A stretch of DNA of 64,000 bases from Euphorbia lathyris. Its lineage: Eukaryota > Streptophyta > Magnoliopsida > Malpighiales > Euphorbiaceae. The notes beneath the pieces were generated by a model, which made no database searches, was not told the origin of the DNA, and saw only the letters and a list, made by a program, of their open reading frames with translations. Positions 34,131-46,541 of the stretch are shown piece by piece (the first letter of the stretch is position 1; each line of letters opens with the position of its first letter). The stretch spans positions 58,985,756 to 59,049,755 of the forward strand of contig NC_088911.1 in assembly GCF_963576675.1 (NCBI RefSeq), read 5' to 3'. Position numbers and translations under genes: made by a program.

Positions 34131-34732
34131 ACATAATGATTTCCTGTACTTTTTGACACATTTGCTTTTCCCGATTTCAGTTGTTCATGCTTCTTCTATT
34201 TCCAACGGATTTCTTCAATTGGAGATATTAAACTCTAAATTCTTAAAAAAATGCTATTAATACAGTTTATCAATGGAAACCACTCCTAAATAAATCTGAA
34301 TCTCTTAATGAAGTAAGAACAAAATGATAAGACTATATTATTTGAAGTAAGAACAAAATTATAAGATTAAGAATAAAACTAATACATAATCAAAATTAAA
34401 GGTCAATGGGGTCTTTGATTTTCGGTGACCAATGTATATAATGATGAAATACTATATATCATGTTTTATATATAGGTTTTTTGGATTTCGTTCACTTTGT
34501 GTGTTTTTCATTTTCCGGTAACTGTTACTTTCTTTTATTACTTTAATTAATGAGTTAATAATTGATAATAAATAATGTGTTAATAAAGTACTTATGATAT
34601 AGAGATAATTAAAACTCATTAACTCATTTATTCTTTTTGCTCCTACGGTGCCAACAAAGCAAAAAAGCCTAAAACACTTTTTGAAAATTCTCTTTGCTTC
34701 CGCTATTATACATAGTATATATATAATATAGA
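33583..34732 (-). mobile_element. Second Helitron 5' half beside Helitron B
   Basis: The sequence 33650-34700 resembles 28950-29270 plus 32481-33575 and ends in another Helitron-like 5' terminus, CTTTGCTTCCGCTATTATAC..TATAGA at 34692-34732. No second 3' hairpin lies between the two 5' ends, so this looks like a partial tandem copy of Helitron B sharing one 3' end. Confidence 0.6.
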
Positions 34733-36167
34733 TAGATAAATATCATTAATAGGGCTTATGTATCTCGAACATATATTGATTTATAAAAGGAAAAACTCGT
34801 CGGAATATAAAAGGAAAAGGAAAAAACACTATCCATTTCAATGTTAAAAACAAAAGTAAGAAGAATTCCATGTCTTATCTTATTAATGATCTTGGGGAGT
34901 CGGTTGAAGGTCAAACGACTTTAGTAGCACATATAAATGAGTACTTTAATATTTTTTTTTTGCTCCATTTGTGTCTGATCCTTTTGAAACTGTAAGTCTC
35001 CTTAGACCTTGTGATTGTGAATGACATGAACAACATGTTGGTTGCCCTTTTTTGCATTGATGAATTTCAGACTGTGATGCGCCCCCGAGTTTCCGCTCGA
35101 AAGCTCACTAAGGGATAAGTGTACCTCATTGTTATCAAGTAATAAATCTTGACAAGTTCAGGTATCGAATCCACAGAATTTATACCGCAAGTACCAAACG
35201 ACTAGGCTTCTAATGTTATCTAGGCGATGGGGGGTTTAGATTGAGTTTTATTTAAGTTAAACCTACTCCTATCTAAGTTAAATCTGCTCCTATCTAAGTT
35301 AAATCTACTCCTAAGTGATCTTAAGCAAGGTAATTTAACCTGGAAGTGGATGAGGTGATACGATAATACTAATTCCAACCTAATTTAACATTTAATTGCC
35401 AATCTAATATGAGTTGCTTAGGCCTAAGGCGATTAAACCTACTTATCCTTCTAGGGTTCCTAGTTTGTTATTCCCTTGTCAGGCCGAAACTAGCTCGTTG
35501 GTTCAGAAATTTGGGTCTTACCAACTATATGATTGTCAATCTTATAGGTTCTTCGATTAGGGTTAATCAAATTTGACTCGCAATATGAACCTAGATGATA
35601 TTTGGATTATTGAATGATTTAAACCAATTAGGTAAAACATAAACTTAAAAGAAATAACAATCAATAAGAGAATCAATGCTGGAAATTAGACTAAAGATGA
35701 AAAGAAGTTATTGTCACGAGGTTACAATTAGCCTAAGATTCATAGAAAAGATCTAAAGCAAACAAGAAATAAAAGAGAAGAACTCCCTTTCAGGGAACCT
35801 GTCGACCAAGCAGTCGTCTTCCTAGGACTTAAGGATGAACAACCTTGAGGAATCCTTTGGAGCGCGGAGATGCAGTTCTTTAATGGCAGACGTAAGGAAG
35901 GAGGAAGGATTCTCAAGGTAGGGTAAGTTAGTTTACACAAGCAAAAGATGCGATTACATTATGAAAAAGTCCTATTTATAGTTGTAGATGACCTAAACCT
36001 AATTCTAAAATGTTTCCCGATGCAGGTAGAAGACCGAGGCGCACCAGAGGAGTCATGGGGCCGGGATTTAGCTAAAAAGTTGATTCTCGTAGGCCAGCTC
36101 ATCGAGCTAGCCTATAGAGGCCAACTCAACGGGCTGATTTTGTCCAACTCGCCAATTGACTCCCGAG

Positions 36168-38133
36168 TAGGGCTGTAATCGAGCCAATCCAAGCCGAGCT
36201 TTGACCTGTTCAAGCTTGGCTCGCTATAAAATTAATGAGCTCGAGCTCGAGCCGAGCTTGCTATAAAATTAACGGGGTAAATTTCATCAATGGTGTACAA
36301 CCTTTACCATATTTCACATTTTGGTGTACAACCTTCAATTTATCCCACTAATATGTACGAACTTATAGATGACCTCCCACTTTGGTGTATGGCCGGTTAA
36401 AATGACCGGTCAAACCTACCACCTCATCATTTTTTATTCAAATTATTAGTAAAAATGGGACCCACAAATTATAAAAACATTTAATTCTTATCTTTTCTCT
36501 TTTTTACCCTTATCCATTCATCTTATTCCCTTTATTTCTTTCTCTCTCTAACCTTTCTCTCTCCAAATTTCTTTCTCTCTCTAACTTCTCTCTTTCTCCA
36601 GTGGCTATCTCTCTCTTCATTACTTTGGTAATAGTTGAGATTGAAGTTCAAGAGTTCTTCATTGCTGGATAAAATAAAGATCCAAGTTCTAAAGCTGTTC
36701 AATCTGCCAATGGAAGAGAAAATTTTTTTTTGGCAATATCTTCAAAAAATTGAGAGTTACTCATCAGAGTTTGTTATATATATTTATAAAACCTGACAAA
36801 ATTTCCAGTAGCATTCAATGTCTATTCAAAATATAATATGCATTACGTTTTCTCCAAATTTCAGATATGGATTACAATTTCTTATTCGTGTCTTATTCTT
36901 ATATCTAAATTTCTTACAGGTCTATTATTCATGTCTATCCTTCGACGACGGATCGTCTCTCTAAACCGCACCACCGATCACCATCCTCATACCAAAATGT
37001 TAGCTCCAAAAACATTTGTCTAAACTATTTTACCTCTCCAAAGCAGATGTAGTTAGAAGAATTTCCAAACAATTTTTTCAAAAACAATCCCCATTTCGTC
37101 TCTTACCAAAGTAATTTTCCTAGGATGAAGAGAGAGAGAGCATTGACTAAGAGTAGTTTCCAGCCCAAGTATTTTCCCAGGATGAAAATGAAGATGAATT
37201 GGTTGCTTGAGTTCTAAATTTGCATCGAATCTAATAAAACTTATTACAAAGCAAAAGAAAAGAGAGAGAAAGGGAAAAATAGAAGGGAGAAAATATTTAC
37301 AAAGAAAGAGAAAGATGGAGAAATGAAAGGAAAAGATGGAATAATGGACAAATAATAAGGGTATTTTAGATATTTCAATCTTAAAGGTCCCACATTTTTA
37401 AATGGAAGAGATGAAAAAGGATGATGTGGCACGTTGATCGGTCATTTTTACATGCTATACACCAAAGTGGGAGGTCACCTATAAGTTCGTACATATTAGT
37501 GAGACAAATTGAAGGTTGTACACCAAAGTGTGAAATGGAGCAGAGGTTGTACACCATTAATGAAATTTACCCAAAATTAACGAACTCGAGCCCGAGCCGA
37601 GCTTTGGTTTGCCCAACAAGCTCGAGCCGAGCTTCGAGCTTGTTTCGAGCCCAAAATCCTCTTTGGACTTGGTACATTAGGAAAATTATCTAACCATGAA
37701 TTGTTTGTGCTTAAATCGTTAATTATATTCATGAAGTTTGCTCGCAAATAACTCTTTCATTGTGTACATAAACAAGCTCACAAGCAAAGTTTGTGAATAA
37801 ATAAACAAGATGCTTACAAATAGTTCGTCTATTACTCATTTATTATGTTTGTGAACGAACTCATCTAATAGCAAATGAAATAATATTAAGTTTAGATATT
37901 TGTGAACTAACACAAAACTATATAGTTTTCTACAAAATTAAAATTTGTTCATAAATGTTCTAATCGATCCTGCTCGCGACTTTTCGATCTGAGCTTTGGC
38001 CTGCTCAAGCTCGGATCGTTTACGAACCGAGCCAGTAAATCGTGCTCACGAGCGGCTCGTTTACAAATCGAGCCGAGTCGAGCCGAGCTTTTATCGAGCC
38101 GCTCATGAGCGGCTTGGCTCATTTACAGCCCTA
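36168..38133. mobile_element. Non-autonomous hAT element
   Basis: The ends TAGGGCTGTAA and TTACAGCCCTA are inverted repeats, flanked by CTCCCGAG (36160-36167) and CTCCCGAA (38134-38141), an 8-bp target duplication with one change, as expected for hAT transposons. The body is rich in GAGCCGAGCTCG-like repeats in both orientations. No transposase is present. Its own length is about 660 bp; the rest is the nested MULE. Confidence 0.88.
36275..37572. mobile_element. Non-autonomous MULE with about 160-bp terminal inverted repeats
   Basis: The left end GGGTAAATTTCATCAATGG and right end CATTAATGAAATTTACCC open long inverted repeats extending about 160 bp (GTGTACAACC, ATGTACGAACTTATAG, CCTCCCACTTTGGTGTAT on each side). 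A perfect 10-bp duplication AAAATTAACG flanks it (36265-36274, 37573-37582); MULEs usually make 9-10 bp. The inside is TC/AG-rich and has no transposase. Confidence 0.9.
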
Positions 38134-40770
38134 CTCCCGAAGGTCCCCAAGATGCGATTTTCCACCGATCTTGATCCCGTTCAACCTGCACACACACACA
38201 CATCAAACTCCAAAAATCATTACTCCAAAGGCTAAATTGACCCACCAATCTTTAGATTCAAGTAAAAACTCCTTTTGGTGTGACCTTTGGTGGAACAATT
38301 AGCCGAAATAAATAAGGTGAAGTTCAAGTGTATGCTTTTTTGGCAATATTTTGCCTGAAAACACTCAAAAATGGCTAGAAACTACAAAAATAAATAAAAC
38401 GAGTGTAAAAACCAGACAACAGGTACAAATGCATAAAAGTGCGAGAAATACTCGTTTATTTGCCAAAAACTAATTGAAACTACCCTAAAAAACGTACCTA
38501 AATATATGGGTTTTTGACCCCTATCAGATTATTGTCTTTTCTATGAATCTGGATAAGTCATCAGGTTCAAATGGGTTGCGTCTGGGCTTCTTTCAACGAT
38601 ACTGGGACAAGATTAGGGAGGATCTATTTCGGGCCTGTACTATACGAGATGGTTAGATATAGGGGAGTTTCCTAGCAATCTGAACGTTACAAATATTGTC
38701 TTAATACCAAAGTGCGAGTCCCCAAAAATAATTATGAATCTTAGACCAATATCCATTTGTAATGTCTTATACAAGATTATTGTGAAGGTATTAACCAATA
38801 GGTTGAAGCAGGTGCTCCTAGAGATTATTCATGAGAGTCAATCGGTTTTTTTTCATGGTAGATCTATAATTGATAATATTCAGATAGCTTTCTAGTCGAT
38901 TCATTATATGAAACGTAAAAACAGGGGAAATATTGGGGTGTGGAACTCAAAATAAATATTAGTAAAGCGTGTGATAAAGTCGAATAACCATTACTAGAAG
39001 CAGTTATGAAGAGGTTGGAGTTTGCTGATAATTAGGTGAGATGGATAATGTTGTGTTTGTCGACAATATCGTATTCAATGTTGGTGAATAAGGAAATAGT
39101 AGGGCCAATTAGTCCTGGCAGGGGACTACGACAAGGCAATCCCTCATCAATGTATATCTTTATATTACGTGTTCAAGTTCTATCTAAGCCGATTCTAAAA
39201 GTTGAGGAGATGGGTGGTTGTAGGTTGTAAAGTGTGTCCGACAACGAATGATGAACTTTTTCTGGTGGGGATAAAAAACGGGAGGTAGACGAAGTATTCA
39301 CTGGTTTGATTTGGGAGCTCTGTGTAAGAAGAAAGATCAAGGAGGTATGAGATTCCGAGATTTGCGGTTATTTAATTTATCTTTATTAGGCAAGTAAGCC
39401 TAGAAGTTCATTCACTACATGCACACTATGCTAAGTAAAATCTTCAAAGCGAAAGATTTTTCTAATTGTTCTTTCATGTATTCCAAATTAGGCAATAATC
39501 CTATTTTTATTTGGAGAAGTGTGTGGAGTACGACTAAGCTGCTTCGTCTAGGTGTTAGATGGAAAGTGGGTAATAGGAGTTATATAAGGGCTTGGAAAGA
39601 TCCATGTGTGCCTGATTTAATCGTGTTTAAGATTAATTCATATGGTGTGTCAGGCCTTAAGGATATGACAGTGTCTGAGTTATTTATATTGGGTACCCGG
39701 GTGTGGGATAGACAATTGTTAGAAGGCTGTTTTAATCTGGAGGAAGTGGAGAAAATATGTTTGTTGATTCCTACGGTGAGAGAGGTGGAGGATGAGCCAA
39801 TATGGCATTTCACTAAGAAAGGTGTCTATACAGCCAAATCATGGTATCAGGCTTTGGAGAGTACATGAGAATCGAGGGTGTCGAGCGGTGTATTTTGTTG
39901 TGGAATCTGCAAATTCTACCAAAGATGAGAAATTTCATGTGGAAACCATGTAGTTGATGTTTGCTGACAAATTAGAGGCTACTCGGGAGGCATGTGACGG
40001 TACTTGAGGGCTATGTGTAGTGCTCGACCCAGAAGGAGACATTGTTTCACCTGTTTGTTCGGTGTCACTTTGCAGGTCTTTGTTGGCGGGCAACAGGGCT
40101 GGAGCGTCCGGGTATGGAGACTACCAGTTTTGAGCTTTGGTTATTGGGTGTTATGCAATCGACAAATGAGACATGGATTAACAAGATGGTGTGTCCAGGA
40201 AGCCTACAGGCTGTTCAGGACTGGCGAGCTTACCGTATGCGGCCTGGGCGTCAAACTTCAGGTTAAACTGACGAATGCAGTAGGTGGTAGAAACCGAGGA
40301 GTGGTTTTTTTAAAATGCAACATGGATGTTGCAGTTTTCTCAGCTGCCAACATTTGCGGGGTAATGGTTGTGGTTCGTGATGATAGGGGCGAATATCAGA
40401 CGTGTTGCCGGGTATTTTTGATGCCCATTTGGTTGAGGTAATTGCTCTTCGCGCTAGTCTGTTGTGGTTCATTGCCAGACACGAGACACGAGTGGAGTTC
40501 GAGACAAATGCAAATGTAGTAGCTGATAATATCAATTCTAGTAGTTTAGATATATTTGACTCTGGTGCGCTAATTTTAAATTGTAGAAACATTAGCGAAT
40601 AAAAGATGCACATATTGTTGTAAGGTAGGCTTGTTCCAAAATGAACGATTTTTGTTAACCGAGTTGGCTCCATAATCTAATCTCGGATGATTTGACTCTT
40701 TAATTAATGTGATGCTATTATTTTCTTTTAAATAAAAAACACTATTCATAATCTTCCAATTTGTTAAGAA

Positions 40771-41950
40771 TCTATATATAATATAAAACAGTAACGATGG
40801 AACTGAGGTGTCACTTCCTCCTTTTTTAGTGATAAAAAATTTAATATATTAATTTTAATTTTATTATGTATATTTATCTATAAAAAGATTATTTTATCCC
40901 ATATATCTAAGAGTACTACAGAATTTAAATTAATCCCTAAAATCTCTCTAATTCTCTAATTCTCTACATATCTATATATAATATAAAACACTAACGATGG
41001 AACTGAGGTGTCACTTCCTCCTTTTTTACTGATAATCTATATATAATATAAAACAGTAACGATGGAACTGAGGTGTCACTTCCTCCTTTTTTAGTGATAA
41101 AAAATTTAATATATTAATTTTAATTTTATTATATATATTTATTTATAAAAAGATTATTTTATCCGTACTATATCTAAGAGTTCTAGAGAATTTAAATTAA
41201 TCCCTAAAATCTCTCTAATTCTCTACACATCTATATATAATATAAAACAGTAATGATGGAACTGAGGTGTCACTTCCTCCTTTTTTAGTGATAAAAAATT
41301 TAATATATTAATTTTAATTTTATTATATATATTTATCTATAAAAAGATTATTGTATCCGTACTATATCTAAGAGTTCTACAGAATTTAAATTAATCCCTA
41401 AAATCTCTCTAATTCTCTACACATCTTCTATATATAATATAAAACAGTAACGATGGAACTGAGGTGTCACTTCCTCATTTTTTAGTGATAAAAAATTTAA
41501 TATATTAATTTTAATTTTATTATATATATTTATATATAAAAAGATTATTTTATTCGTACTATATCTAAGAGTTCTATTGAATTTAAATTAATCCTTAAAA
41601 TCTCTCTAATTCTCTACACATCTATATATAATATAAAACAGTAACGATGGAACTGAGGTGTCACTTCCTCCTTTTTTAGTGATAAAAAATTTAATATATT
41701 AATTTTAATTTTATTATGTATATTTATCTATAAAAAGATTATTTTATCCCATATATCTAAGAGTACTACAGAATTTAAATTAATCCCTAAAATCTCTCTA
41801 ATTCTCTACATATCTATATATAATATAAAACAGTAACGATGGAACTGAGGTGTCACTTCCTCCTTTTTTTACTGATAAAAAATATAATATAATATATAAT
41901 ATATTAGTTTTTATTTTATTATTATATTTATCTATAAAAATATTATTTAA
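40771..41950. repeat. Tandem array, about 195-bp unit, six long copies plus one short
   Basis: Units start at 40771, 40971 (truncated to 65 bp), 41036, 41230, 41427, 41621 and 41813. Each opens TCTATATATAATATAAAAC followed by AGTAACGATGGAACTGAGG and GTGTCACTTCC. The opening resembles a plant Helitron 5' terminus on the plus strand. No matching 3' hairpin with CTAR was found downstream. The array ends about 350 bp before the NDX leader. Confidence 0.9.
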
Positions 41951-42299
41951 AGTAAATGTGAAAATCAAATAATAATATTTAATTTATATAACATATTTAT
42001 GTCATTAATTGTAATTATTAGATTATATTTTTTATTAATATTTATATATAATTACAGCGTGCATGCAATAAATTACATGTGAAGTGTAAAAATGAAATAC
42101 ATGAGCTTTATTAGTATATACCCAACTAGCTTGCTATATCAATTTTCAGTTTTCAGTTTTTGATACTTCACCAAATCCACGAAAATCAAAAAAAGTCCCG
42201 GAACTAGAAAAGACAAAATCAAAGAGCAGTTACCGTCGTCAGGCTGCATCTTTGTCGAAACCCAATCTGGTGTCATCAACCCCAACCAAGTAATAATTT
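41951..42299. other. Probable NDX promoter region
   Basis: AT-rich sequence between the tandem array and the TC-rich leader. No confident TATA box or transcription start can be assigned by eye. Confidence 0.35.
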
Positions 42300-43578
42300 A
42301 TTAGAAACTCAAAACCAACAACACCATATACTTCACGTACTCTTCAATCTTCTCTACTCTTCTTCTCTATCTTTTCAATTTTCAAAATTTCTGCCTCGAC
42401 CTCTACATTTTGCTCTCCCAAATACACACACCCAATAACCACACCCTGCCAATTTATTCCATTTTCTCCTACCCTATTGGAACTTGGAAGCTCATCGATA
42501 CCAACTCTGGGTTAGCTCCTAAATACTTTTGGAATTACTCTTCTTTTCTCCCTTCCCCTTTTTGTGTTTTTAATTCTTTCTTATGTGGTCCTTTCTTGTC
42601 TCTGCATTTTAGGGTTTCAACGTGCACTTCCCTTTGCTTTCTTGAAATCTAGGGTTTTCCTTTCTTTATTGGTTTTTGGTTGAAGCCGTTTTAAGCTCTC
42701 TTCTCTTGTACTTCAATTTATTTAAATGCGTACAAATTTGTAATTTTTCTTTTATTATTCAATTGACACTATTGGAATACTTGTACGTAAGTATTTTCGA
42801 TTTAAATTTTTGCTGACCGTTATAATCTTGAACTTCAATTTGCGCCATTTGAAAATATCTTCTTTTTTCTCCCTTGGCATGTCTTTTTCATTTTTGGATT
42901 TGGTGGTGTTTTCGAGTTTGAAAAGTAATTATATTTCATTGGAAAAATTATATTTGTAATTCATGTCTTCCTATATTTGTGCTAGGTATTTTTTAGTTTA
43001 CTGCTACAGTATAATTCTAAGCACGAATCACTGATGTCCATTTGAGTAGGATGGGATTATTAATATGGCACCTAAAAATGCTACAAGGCGTAGGCTTGAT
43101 AATATATCAAGCTGACAAAATAAATTTTAGGAAATGTGATATTTTTTTGGACTTTAAAGAGCTAGATGGAAAGATCCTTCAAATATAACTTGATCCAGCT
43201 ATCTACTAGAAATTTAGGTTTCGTAATCATTTGTTGCAAGAAGCTTGTGCCTACTATGATGAGGGACCAACTTTTCCTTTGTCATAATTTCATGATTTCA
43301 TATAGATGCTTCTCTTATCTGATGTATTAATTGCTCTGTGTTTGGTCTATCCATCAACTCTTGCTCTTTTGTCTTTGGAGCTGCTTATTTGTTCAACATA
43401 TATTTGGTGCATACAGGCAGGAGCACATTTACCTTCTCCTGTTAGCTGCTTTTAGAAACATTACTTTTTTGGATATTTTGGCAAAAAATTTAACTCAGCA
43501 ACAACTCCATGTATGTCATATATCTGTAATTGCTTAGTGTTATATTTTGTTCATGAACTTCCTGGTTTTGGCTCTAGG
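42300..43578 (+). other. NDX 5' untranslated region and leader intron (inferred)
   Basis: TC-rich sequence (42320-42620) typical of a plant leader is followed by T-rich intron-like sequence ending TTGGCTCTAG at 43577, one base before the start codon. A strong donor candidate GTAAGT lies at 42787. First-exon limits are inferred; other donors are possible. Confidence 0.5.
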
Positions 43579-46510
43579 ATGAGGCTTGCTAAGGATGAAT
43601 CATCATATAATGCTGAACAAGTAAGTGGAATTCGCTTGCATTGATCACTTTGTTTGTGTAGTCATTTCACTTTCTTGCAGTTCCCTTTATCAATTGTTCA
43701 GCTATGCCATCTTTTTCTTTTCTTCAATAATTGAACTCTGTTTCAGTCATTCAGTTTTCCTTTCTCTTTCTCCCTACATCCTTCCCCAATTTTTAACATG
43801 TTTCCCCTATTTTAGCAGGTCATTGACTTAATTTCAGCAGTGAAAGAGTTACATGGGCTGAGCCCTCAGGAGGAGCTTAATAAATTAATAAGGGATTCAG
43901 AAAATTTTATAATTCACTTCCGCACTGAAAAAGGATCAAACATAAAGGTCAGGCATTGTCTTCATCATCCTTATGTTCTCCAATTTAACCACTGCCTTCT
44001 GTTATAAATTGTGTTGTTTTTCAGATTGATGTGGAAAAACTGGCAGGCTTTCTTCCTTTGCATCTTATTGCTGTCCTCGTGTCATCTGACAAGGATGAAG
44101 CGCTGTTGAGATACTTAATATGCGGAATTCGGCTTTTGCATTCCCTATGCGACTTAGCTCCTCGGCATGCTAAACTTGAACAGGTTGCAATTAGTGATCC
44201 TTGCATAAGGTTTCAATTTTTTGATCTTACATGTCATCATCTTTGTATTTGTTTCATTTAGTAGCAAGGAATCAACAGTTGGCTACAGCATATATGGATG
44301 GATCTGTGACATTGGTCAACACCTTAACAAGTTGCAGAGAAGGATGGCCATTATTCAACTTAAATATTTGTTTTGGTCCTTAGCTTTTAGCTCCTTAATT
44401 ATCTTGCAGCCCTAATATATCCCCATTGTTTCTATTTTCTGTTAGTTCCAATTTTGAAAATATAAGTGGCCTTTTTTTTTGGTGGATTCAAGCAGGTATA
44501 TTTTAAATGTGCTAAACTTGTTTTGGCACGCTTGCATCCTCTGTATTATCGCTGCTGCTGGCACAAAGTTAGCCGATGCTTATTCCCCAGATACATGAGC
44601 TTTTATATCTTAATTCTATCCAATTTACTGTTGCTGTCAGCATTATTTGTAAATATCATTGTTGTGGTAAAACGTTGTTGCCGTGTGACCTGAGGTCACG
44701 GGTTCGAGTCTTAGGAGCGGCCTCTTGCCAATTAAATTGGCAAGGGAAGGCTTGCCCCCAATACACCCTTGTGGTGGGACCCCTCCCCGGACCCTCGCTC
44801 AGCGGGGACGCGTAATGCGACCGGGCCGCCCTTATCATTGTTGTGGTTGAGAATCTGTATTTGATACCATGTTGTTATTCTCAAGTTTCCGCAAAATTAT
44901 TAGTATATGATCTCCCTGTTGGTCTATTGGCATATGGAGACATTTGATATCTTCTTTTTCTTCCTTGGGCATTTTACACTTTGGAAGATTTAGGTCTGAA
45001 GTTTGTAAACTGACATACATTTGTCCTAATTATCTGTTTGTTTGCAGATTTTGCTTGATGATGTAAAAGTGTCAGAACAACTGATAGATCTGGTGTTTTA
45101 CGTATTAATTGTTCTTAATGGCATCAGACAGGTATTTCCTGATCTTTTTCTTTATGTTGATTTACTTTTAAATAGAATTATGTTTACCATGATTTTCTTT
45201 TGTGATATAGGAAGTTGATAATAAAAGTGCTGTGCCCCTTCTGCATTCTGCACTGGTTGCATGCAGTCTATATCTATTAATAGGATGTATATCTTCAAAT
45301 TGGCAAGATCTTGTTCACGTGTTGCTGGCACACCCTAAGGTACAGTTCCTCGGTTATATTTTATTCAAGATGCCATTCAAGGAAATGAATTGGATGCATC
45401 TTGACCAATGACCACTGCTTCTGTTCCCCACAATTGGTTAACTCCTCTTTCCTTAGCAATTAATGGTCACATCATATTGCATTTTTGAATCTTAAGTTAA
45501 TGCAAGTTGGGAAATTATGAAATTTCTGATCTTGAAATTTCTGTTATAGGTCGACATATTTATGGATGCAGCTTTTGGAGCCGTACATTTGGCTATCAGG
45601 TTTCTTCAGATCAAGCTGTCAGCTCAACAAGCTGATATTCACATGAGATCTAGTCCGGCAGCAGAACAAATAGCTAACTACCTGTGCCAACAATGTGAAG
45701 CCTCTTTACAGTTTCTTCAGTCACTCTGCCAGCAAAAATTGTTTAGGGAGCGATTACTTAGGAACAAGGTTCTGAGATAAAACTCTGTCATTCGATTCAT
45801 TTTGAGAACAAGGCTTCTGTTCTAAGTTTGTGTTAGTAGCATCTTTCTGAAGAAAATGTGTTTTATGGTCAAATTGACAGGTTATTCACGGTGAAAGTGC
45901 TGGTTTAATCTGTTGGGTACATTTGTTGTTTATTGATTAGTCATTTACTCTTTGAAATACTCAATTATTACAATTTCATAGCATTGAATTAGGTTACTAT
46001 GACAAGTTGTATTTGCATGGATAAGTTCCCTCCTCAATTTAATTAGTGTAAGTTGTAGGCCTGATTTTTAACAATCTATGGTAACAAACTCAATCTTATA
46101 GGTCTTTGAAGCTTTTGTTTTTGTTTTTCATTCTTATATTAATGCATAGTCAATTTATCCCAGGAACTATGTGGAAATGGTGGTGTTCTTTTTCTGGCAC
46201 AGGCCATCTTGAAGTTAAATATTGCACCTCCTTTCATGAAGTCTCCTACAATACTTGCTGCTGTTTCCAGATTAAAAGCCAAAGTATTATCAATTGTAAG
46301 TCATAGTAATAGCAACACTTAGTTACATTGTACATTATATGGGCTTGTACTTGATTTTGTACTTTAAATTCATCATTTGTCAATCTATAACCTCAATTAA
46401 TTTATGCAGCTATTGCATCTGTGTGAAGCAGAAAGTATTTCTTACCTTGATGAGGTTGCGAGCTCTCCAGGGAGTTTTGATTTGGCAAAGTCTGTTGCAT
46501 TAGAGGTTAG

Positions 46511-46541
<31 letters not shown>

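Larger units (their letters stand above)
35075..38526. mobile_element. TG..CA element (probable solo LTR) inserted in the LINE
   Basis: It begins TGATGCGCCCCCGAG and ends GACCCCTATCA, splitting the LINE protein between DEFQ and IVFSM. The flanks GACTG and GATTA agree at three of five bases, a decayed target duplication. Without the nested hAT it is about 1.5 kb. Internally there is a three-fold repeat of CTAAGTTAAAYCTRCTCC (35261-35310) and no coding domain. Solo LTR is the best guess from TG..CA and the lack of genes. Confidence 0.55.
34860..40740 (+). mobile_element. Decayed L1-type LINE with nested insertions
   Basis: Pieces of plant LINE ORF2 lie in order: SMSYLINDLGESVEG (34870), DEFQ (35060), continuing after a large insertion with IVFSMNLDKSSGSNGL and LGFFQRYWDKIREDL (38531-38640). 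Then come degenerate RT, GRGLRQGNPSSMYIF (39115), a C-terminal domain with IHWFDLGALCKKKDQGGMRF and FIWRSVWSTTKLLR (39290-39870), and RNase H-like VVRDDRGEY (40370). Many stops and frameshifts are present. The segment that should hold the catalytic YADD is deleted between about 39225 and 39240. Confidence 0.85.

Noticed and set aside
44690..44720. tRNA-like box B sequence suggesting a tRNA gene
   Set aside because: No cloverleaf can be formed, and the same sequence recurs four times with SINE ends and target duplications.
44576..44838. ORFs with a TTRVYWGQAFPCQFNWQ-type sequence, also at 54912, 56745 and 58092
   Set aside because: They are translations of the Au SINE in both strands, not genes.
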